Assembly (NCBI RefSeq): GCF_004745595.1
Contig: NZ_SRLH01000004.1
Coordinates: 248,001 to 312,000 of the forward strand
Source: Flavobacterium humi
GTDB taxonomy: Bacteria > Bacteroidota > Bacteroidia > Flavobacteriales > Flavobacteriaceae
Direction: 5' to 3'
Length of the DNA: 64,000 nucleotides
Shown: positions 58,911 through 64,000 of the stretch, piece by piece
Layout of the letters: each line of letters opens with the position of its first letter
Position numbering within the stretch: position 1 is the stretch's first letter
Translations under genes and position numbers: made by a program
Notes under the pieces: model-generated
Seen by the model: only the letters and a program-made list of their open reading frames with translations
Told to the model about the DNA's origin: nothing
Databases searched by the model: none

Positions 58911-60569
58911 CTATTTTTTCTTTTTCTTCACTTCGGGTTTCTTCAATGGCGCGGGTTTGTCATATTCGAGTGTTTCTTTGGTAGCTTCCATCGGAACACT
59001 TGGTTTGAGTGCCTCGGCTTTTATCTCCTTTTGGATTTTTTCGTCTAATTCCAGCTCTTCTTTAGGGAAAATACCTTCTTTCGAGAGGATTCTTTCATCG
59101 CCTCTCCATATAAAACCCCTGAGCAGTCGGGCATTCTCCGGTAATTCGGATTCTGTGTAAATGGTTCCGTCAGGATTGGTGAAAAAAGTTATGGTTTCAA
59201 TGGTATTTCCGTCCAGGATCATATTGATCCTGCTGCTCACATTCTTATTGATCCCGATAAGCTCCTGTTTGTCATTCCGCATATAATATAGGACTTCGGT
59301 ATTCTTGACCACGTCTACCTCATGGAGTTTGTTGTCTTTGAATTTCCCGAACAAATTTTGGCCTTTGACTTGGTTATATCCTGTCCCGATAGTGTCTTTG
59401 GATACGATAAAAGCATTGTTAAGGACTTTCAAGGAATCCATTTTTTCGGTTTTGCTGTCTGAAATCAAATGCATTACATCGCCGGTCATTTGGTTTTCAC
59501 CATTCCAGAAAATAGGTTTGCCGATCATTTGGGTAAGCCCGGTTTTTTGATTGTAATGGATGGAATCGCATTTCCCGCTCATGTCTTTTTTATAAAACCG
59601 CGCATTGTTTGACCCGCGGATAATCCGGTTTTCCGGTTTTCCGGTTACCAGGAGCCTTTTGGCATGGAAAAAAACCGAATCCTTTTCAAACAAAGTAACA
59701 GCTACAGCCTTTTTAGTGATAAACATGGAATCTTTTTGCTTGTATACTTCCGCATAATGGCCTTTTACCACAAAATTATTGATGGTATCGGTTATTTTCA
59801 CATTGTTCTTGGCACGCGCGAAATCGAGTTTACGGTCGTAATAGATGTCATTTCCTTCAATCAGGCGGTCTTTGTATTTTATTTTGGAGCCTTTCAACAA
59901 GCGGCCTTCGTCTTTTTTGGTATCGTAAAAGCCTTTTTCGGTATAAATGGTATTGGTGCTGGAAGTTATGGTCGAAGGCCCGAAAACATAAGCATGCCCG
60001 GAATTGGTATAATAATCCAGGTGATTGGTTTTGATGGTCTGCCTTGGGTTGGTTACCGTAACGGCCGTCTGGAACTGGAACTTCTTCTGGTTCAGGTAAT
60101 AATGCCCGGATTTGCTGGTCAAGGTGTTTTCCTGGTCTCGGATCGTACCATTGGTATTGTAATAGGCTTCCTGGGATTTCCGGTCAAAATTGATGGTATC
60201 GGTAGACAAAGTCATTTTAGGATCGCGCATGACCACATCGCCGGTCGCAATGGCAAATTTGGTATTTCCGTTGTACTCAGCATATTTACTGTTCATGAAA
60301 AGGGTATCGCCCTGCACCAACTGGACATTCCCGAAGGCTTTGACAAAATTGGAATTCCTGAAATGATACGCTTTGTTGCATGTCATTCTCACGCCTTCAT
60401 GCACAATGCGGACATTGCCGGTAAAAACAATGGCGCCCGGGACTTCTTTTTCGGTTATGTCAAGAAAATCAGATCCTTCAATGATGATTTTTTTGGTGTC
60501 TTGCGCCCAAAGGCTTATCGGACCAAAAAGAAACAGCAAACAAACAAGGCGGAAATATAGTGTATTCAA
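58911..60569 (-). CDS. OstA/LptA-like organic solvent tolerance periplasmic protein
   Basis: 552 aa with signal peptide (LVCLLFLFGPISLWAQ). Many beta-jellyroll OstA/LptA repeats: NVRIVHEGVRMTCNKAYHF, VQLVQGDTLFMNSKYAEYNGN, VVMRDPKMTLSTDTINFDRKSQEAYYNTNG, and others, as in the LPS transport bridge family. The C-terminus is Lys-rich (EKPAPLKKPEVKKKKK region). Longer than proteobacterial LptA, as is usual in Bacteroidota. It would carry LPS across the periplasm (family inference). Confidence 0.87.
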   Translation of the reverse strand: MNTLYFRLVCLLFLFGPISLWAQDTKKIIIEGSDFLDITEKEVPGAIVFTGNVRIVHEGVRMTCNKAYHFRNSNFVKAFGNVQLVQGDTLFMNSKYAEYNGNTKFAIATGDVVMRDPKMTLSTDTINFDRKSQEAYYNTNGTIRDQENTLTSKSGHYYLNQKKFQFQTAVTVTNPRQTIKTNHLDYYTNSGHAYVFGPSTITSSTNTIYTEKGFYDTKKDEGRLLKGSKIKYKDRLIEGNDIYYDRKLDFARAKNNVKITDTINNFVVKGHYAEVYKQKDSMFITKKAVAVTLFEKDSVFFHAKRLLVTGKPENRIIRGSNNARFYKKDMSGKCDSIHYNQKTGLTQMIGKPIFWNGENQMTGDVMHLISDSKTEKMDSLKVLNNAFIVSKDTIGTGYNQVKGQNLFGKFKDNKLHEVDVVKNTEVLYYMRNDKQELIGINKNVSSRINMILDGNTIETITFFTNPDGTIYTESELPENARLLRGFIWRGDERILSKEGIFPKEELELDEKIQKEIKAEALKPSVPMEATKETLEYDKPAPLKKPEVKKKKK

Positions 60570-60646
60570 TGGGATTTATTTTTTTCAAAATTAATTAAAA
60601 TAAGAAAACTAACCTTTTTATTAAGAATTATTTATACGTTATGTTC

Positions 60647-62464
60647 TTATTCGATGACAAGTTCTTTCAATTTTTTCCTGTATTCTTCGAGAATATCCAC
60701 TTTGGAAACAAAACCGAAGAATTTGCCGTATTTGGTTACTGGTAAAATGGTTTCTTTGGCATTTTCAAATTTTGCCATGATAACTTCCATGCCATCATCA
60801 AATTCAACGGTATTTTCCGGCGGGGACATCACTTCGCTGACTGCTGTATATTTTACTTTGAAAGCACTGAAAATAAACGGTCTGATCACTTCAAAATTAA
60901 CAATCCCCAACAATTTTCCTTTCTCATCCAGCACCGGGAACAGATGTTGGTTGGTATGGGTGAGGTTTTCCACCAGGTTTTCCAAAGAATTCTCCAACGC
61001 AATGGTTTTGACATCGGTTTGCACCAAATTCAGAAAATCAATGCTCTGCAGCACATTTTTATCTTTGTTGCTGGTAAAAACTTCTCCTTTGTCCGCCAGG
61101 GATTTGACATCCATCGAATGTTTCTCGAATCGTTTCGACACCGCATAACTAATGGAAGATACAATCATCAAAGGCACCATCAGGTCATAGCCTCCGGTAA
61201 TCTCGCCAATCAGGAAAATGGCTGTTAACGGGGCATGGAACAAACCGCTTAATATCCCGGCCATCCCTACAATGGTAAAATTGGTAATCGGAGCATCGGA
61301 AATGCCTAAAAGCTGCGCAGATTTTGCTACAAAAAAGCCCAGGTAAGAACCCACGAAAAGGGAAGGAGCAAAATTTCCCCCGTTCCCGCCGCTGCCTAAT
61401 GTCAAACCAGTGGCAAATGATTTCAAAAGAGCCGTTACCCCAATAAAAACAAGTAAGATCCATTCGTTGCTTTTGTAATTTTCGAGCCATGTGTTGTTCA
61501 ATAAAACTTCAGGATGCGGCTCCGATAATGTTTTGATGCTTTCATACCCTTCACCAAAAAGCGTAGGGAAAAAGAAAATCAGGATGGCCAGAAGCGAAGC
61601 ACCAAAGAGCGCTTTCTTATACACACTTTTCTTGAATCCGTTAAAAAAATGCTCGACCCTTCTAAAATTCCTGGCGTGGTAAACAGACACAAAACCAGCT
61701 AAAATGCCCAGTAAAATATAATAAGGCGTATTGTGGAAATTGAAACTCAGGTCCTGTTTGAAACTCAAAAGAATGTCCTGGCTTAAAATAATCTGTGAAA
61801 CCAAAGCTCCGGTCGCCGCCGAAATCATAATAGGAATAAAAGCCGAAATACTCACATCGGTCAAAATCACCTCAATGGCAAACAAAACTCCGGCGATAGG
61901 TGCGTTAAAGGCCGCGGCAATACCCGCAGAAACGCCACAGGCCAAAAGCAGTATCCTGTCTTTTTGAGAAAGTTTGTATTTCTGTGCAAAGTTAGAGCCA
62001 AAAGCCGCCCCGGTAATCACAATAGGGCTTTCCAATCCGGCAGAACCGCCCAATCCTACAGTCAGCGAGCTGGTTATAATCTGGGCGTACATTTGTTTCC
62101 GGGGCACGATCCCACCTTTTTTAGCCACAGCATACAAAATCTTGGAACTTCCTTTTTCGAGGGAATTGTCCAGGAATTTTTTAATGACCAGCACCGTAAG
62201 CAAAATCCCTACAATCGGTAAAATACTGTTACTATACGGCAGTTTGAGGTAACTGTTGATATAGGTAGCGAATAAAAAGACATTGTGGGCAAAACTCTTT
62301 AAAACGATTACCGCAAACGAGCAGGAAATGGCTATGACAATACAGGACAGGTAAATAAAATTCCGCTCGGACAGTAAATCTTTGGCTAAAAAGAAAACGG
62401 TCTCAAAACGGCGGATTATTTTCCTGAAAAACAGTTGTATGGTAGCAGAGCTGCGGCTTGTCAT
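60647..62464 (-). CDS. ClC chloride channel/transporter with CBS domains
   Basis: 605 aa. Membrane part (about 30-450) has GGSAGLESP (139-147, Glu145 at the gating position) and GGNGGNFAP (359-367). AGVLFAIEVILTD has Val after the conserved Glu, as in many bacterial relatives. The C-terminus has two CBS domains (about 460-600), with HLFPVLDEKGKLLGIVNF and ETILPVTKYGKFFGFVSKVDIL. CBS pairs usually sense nucleotides. Second ClC of the window; the 7881 gene lacks CBS domains. Confidence 0.92.
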   Translation of the reverse strand: MTSRSSATIQLFFRKIIRRFETVFFLAKDLLSERNFIYLSCIVIAISCSFAVIVLKSFAHNVFLFATYINSYLKLPYSNSILPIVGILLTVLVIKKFLDNSLEKGSSKILYAVAKKGGIVPRKQMYAQIITSSLTVGLGGSAGLESPIVITGAAFGSNFAQKYKLSQKDRILLLACGVSAGIAAAFNAPIAGVLFAIEVILTDVSISAFIPIMISAATGALVSQIILSQDILLSFKQDLSFNFHNTPYYILLGILAGFVSVYHARNFRRVEHFFNGFKKSVYKKALFGASLLAILIFFFPTLFGEGYESIKTLSEPHPEVLLNNTWLENYKSNEWILLVFIGVTALLKSFATGLTLGSGGNGGNFAPSLFVGSYLGFFVAKSAQLLGISDAPITNFTIVGMAGILSGLFHAPLTAIFLIGEITGGYDLMVPLMIVSSISYAVSKRFEKHSMDVKSLADKGEVFTSNKDKNVLQSIDFLNLVQTDVKTIALENSLENLVENLTHTNQHLFPVLDEKGKLLGIVNFEVIRPFIFSAFKVKYTAVSEVMSPPENTVEFDDGMEVIMAKFENAKETILPVTKYGKFFGFVSKVDILEEYRKKLKELVIE

Positions 62465-62508
62465 TTTTTGGTTTTTAGTACAAACAAATATATTCTAAAG
62501 TAGGAAAA

Positions 62509-62536
62509 AAAACGCTTTGATTTATCAAAGCGTTTT
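62509..62536 (-). terminator. Terminator after purA
   Basis: AAAACGCTTTGA pairs with TCAAAGCGTTTT over the loop TTTA. On the minus strand it leads into eight T. It starts 10 bp past the purA stop. Confidence 0.85.
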
Positions 62537-62545
62537 GGTGTTGTC

Positions 62546-63817
62546 TTATTTCATAATCGTCTGTTTCCTGTCCGGTCCTACCGAAACGATAGTGATAGGA
62601 ACTTCCACTTCCTTTTCAATAAAAGCGATATAATCCTTCAGTTCTTTCGGCAACTGCTCATATGTACTCATTCCGGTCAAATCAGCGTTCCAGCCTTTAA
62701 ATTCGGTGTACACAGGAGTAATGTTTTCCGGTTCGATATTATACGGCAAATGCGTAATTTCCTGTCCTTTATAATTATACGAAGTACATACTTTCAAGGT
62801 TTCAAACCCTGATAATACATCTCCTTTCATCATCATTAATTGCGTAACTCCGTTCACTTGCACGGCATATTTCAAGGCCACAAGGTCCAGCCAGCCACAA
62901 CGTCTCTGGCGCCCGGTTACAGACCCAAACTCGTTCCCAACCTTCGCCATGGTAGTCCCGGCATCGCCAAAATCTTCCGTAGGGAAAGGCCCGCTGCCCA
63001 CACGAGTGGTATACGCTTTGAAAATCCCGTACACTTCCTTGATTTTATTCGGGGCAATCCCCAAACCTGTACAGGCTCCGGCTGCAGTCGTATTGGAAGA
63101 AGTCACAAACGGGTACGTCCCGAAATCCACATCCAGCAAGGAACCCTGCGCTCCTTCGCAAAGGATTGATTTTCCGGCTTTCTGTGCCTGGTGCAAATAT
63201 TCTTCAGAATCTATAAACGTTAATTTCTTTAATTCTTCCACCGCTTCAAAAAACTCTTTTTCCAATTCGGAAAGGTTGTATTGGATCGAAACATCGTAGA
63301 ATTTGATCATTTCTTCATGCTTGTTGGCCAAAATGCGGTATTTCTCTTTAAAATCCGCTAATTCTATATCGCCCACACGAATCCCATTACGGCCGGTTTT
63401 GTCCATATAAGTAGGCCCGATCCCTTTTAAGGTCGATCCTATTTTCGCTTTTCCTTTCGATGCTTCCGAAGCTGCATCCAGCAAACGGTGCGTAGGAAGG
63501 ATCAGGTGTGCTTTCCGGGAAATGATCAGTTTTGATTTCAGGTCCAGGTTAAATTTGGCCAGCCCGTCAATCTCAGATTTAAAAACTACCGGGTCAATTA
63601 CCACCCCGTTTCCAATGATGTTGATATTGTTTTTGTGGAAAATCCCCGAAGGAATCGTTCTCAAAACGTGTTTTATTCCGTCAAACTCCAGTGTGTGTCC
63701 GGCATTTGGCCCTCCCTGGAAACGTGCAATAATGTCATATTTTGAGGTTAATACATCGACGATTTTTCCTTTGCCTTCATCTCCCCATTGTAATCCTAGT
63801 AGTAAATCTACGGTCAT
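62546..63817 (-). CDS. purA: Adenylosuccinate synthetase
   Basis: 423 aa enzyme that converts IMP and Asp to adenylosuccinate with GTP in AMP synthesis. LGLQWGDEGKGKIV (8-20; GDEGKGK P-loop), FQGGPNAGHTLEFDG, GSTLKGIGPTYMDKTGR, CEGAQGSLLDVDFGTYPFVTSSNTTAAGACTGLGI and TRVGSGPFPTE are all typical. Length and order fit. It follows fur on the same strand by 30 bp, so a single transcript is likely. Confidence 0.97.
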   Translation of the reverse strand: MTVDLLLGLQWGDEGKGKIVDVLTSKYDIIARFQGGPNAGHTLEFDGIKHVLRTIPSGIFHKNNINIIGNGVVIDPVVFKSEIDGLAKFNLDLKSKLIISRKAHLILPTHRLLDAASEASKGKAKIGSTLKGIGPTYMDKTGRNGIRVGDIELADFKEKYRILANKHEEMIKFYDVSIQYNLSELEKEFFEAVEELKKLTFIDSEEYLHQAQKAGKSILCEGAQGSLLDVDFGTYPFVTSSNTTAAGACTGLGIAPNKIKEVYGIFKAYTTRVGSGPFPTEDFGDAGTTMAKVGNEFGSVTGRQRRCGWLDLVALKYAVQVNGVTQLMMMKGDVLSGFETLKVCTSYNYKGQEITHLPYNIEPENITPVYTEFKGWNADLTGMSTYEQLPKELKDYIAFIEKEVEVPITIVSVGPDRKQTIMK

Positions 63818-63847
63818 TGTGTTGTGTGTTAATTTATTATTGTGTAG

Positions 63848-64000
63848 TTATTTTTTCCTGTTTGCGTAAAAGTACAGGGAGTGGTTCTGAATTTCGATAT
63901 TGAAGATCTCTTCCATCGTTTTCTTGATGGTCTGGATCCTCGGGTCGCAAAATTCAATCACCTCGCCATTATCGAGCATAATGATATGGTCGTGCTGTTT
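63848..64000 (-). CDS. fur: Fur-family transcriptional regulator, 5' part outside the window
   Basis: Last 50 residues only, with the window edge cutting the N-terminal side. HDHIIMLDNGEVIEFCDPRIQTIKKTMEEIFNIEIQNHSLYFYA matches the Fur dimerisation domain (HDHxxxxxxGxVxEFxDP). Fur proteins sense Fe2+, Zn2+, or peroxide; this portion does not decide which. It is the gene directly upstream of purA, a pairing common in flavobacteria. Confidence 0.85.
   Translation of the reverse strand, partial: KQHDHIIMLDNGEVIEFCDPRIQTIKKTMEEIFNIEIQNHSLYFYANRKK

Noticed and set aside
59664..60560. 298-aa frame on the plus strand opposite the OstA-like gene
   Set aside because: It is antisense to a clear gene with signal peptide and OstA repeats; such long shadows arise from codon bias.

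Overview
The window reads as chromosomal DNA of a Flavobacterium-like member of the Bacteroidota (inference). The evidence is the TAnnTTTG-type promoter boxes, a SusC/OmpA-style outer membrane protein set, a choice-of-anchor L surface protein typical of type IX secretion cargo, heme A synthase, Mqo, DUF349, DUF5606 and 2TM-domain proteins, and a fur-purA junction. No rRNA, tRNA, CRISPR array, transposase or prophage gene was seen. Most of the window is ordinary dense chromosome.

Layout. 1-10.2 kb is almost all minus strand: a truncated surface adhesin-like gene, an ABC exporter, a lipoprotein, a nucleoid-associated protein, small enzymes, an HPP protein and a ClC channel. 10.2-11.25 kb is a gene-free block of interspersed repeats. 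11.3-17.3 kb is plus strand: a TonB-dependent receptor, a TPR protein, and a LytS-type kinase / LytTR regulator unit with three copies of the 2TM domain. 17.3-20.8 kb (minus) holds ctaA, a four-helix-bundle protein, cca and a Sua5/TsaC protein. 21-29.7 kb (plus) is a tightly coupled nonulosonic (pseudaminic-type) acid operon: pseB, pseC, an aldo/keto reductase, a CMP-sugar synthetase fused to a class III aminotransferase, a double GNAT, pseI and a GT-B-like transferase. No pseG was seen. 29.7-34.5 kb adds four glycosyltransferases and an LPS-kinase-like protein, so the whole 21-34.5 kb stretch looks like a surface glycan locus. dapD closes it.

35.4-43.7 kb holds a second outer membrane receptor with an AraC-type membrane regulator upstream, a methyltransferase, and a minus-strand trio of two flavin amine oxidases plus an unknown small protein. 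43.7-44.6 kb is a second repeat-rich gene-free block carrying inverted, diverged versions of the elements at 10-11 kb. 44.6-64 kb is housekeeping: ruvX, mqo, a FUSC membrane protein, def, DUF5606, mazG, esterase, DUF349, aroE, a TPR protein, an aminotransferase, an LptA/OstA-like protein, a ClC-CBS channel, purA and the end of fur.

The most unusual points are the pseG-less nonulosonic acid operon with its fusion enzyme, a 5 x 65 bp tandem repeat that copies the 3' end of mazG, two intergenic blocks that share paired inverted elements and 11-bp phased repeats, and the 2TM-domain expansion with a decayed extra copy.
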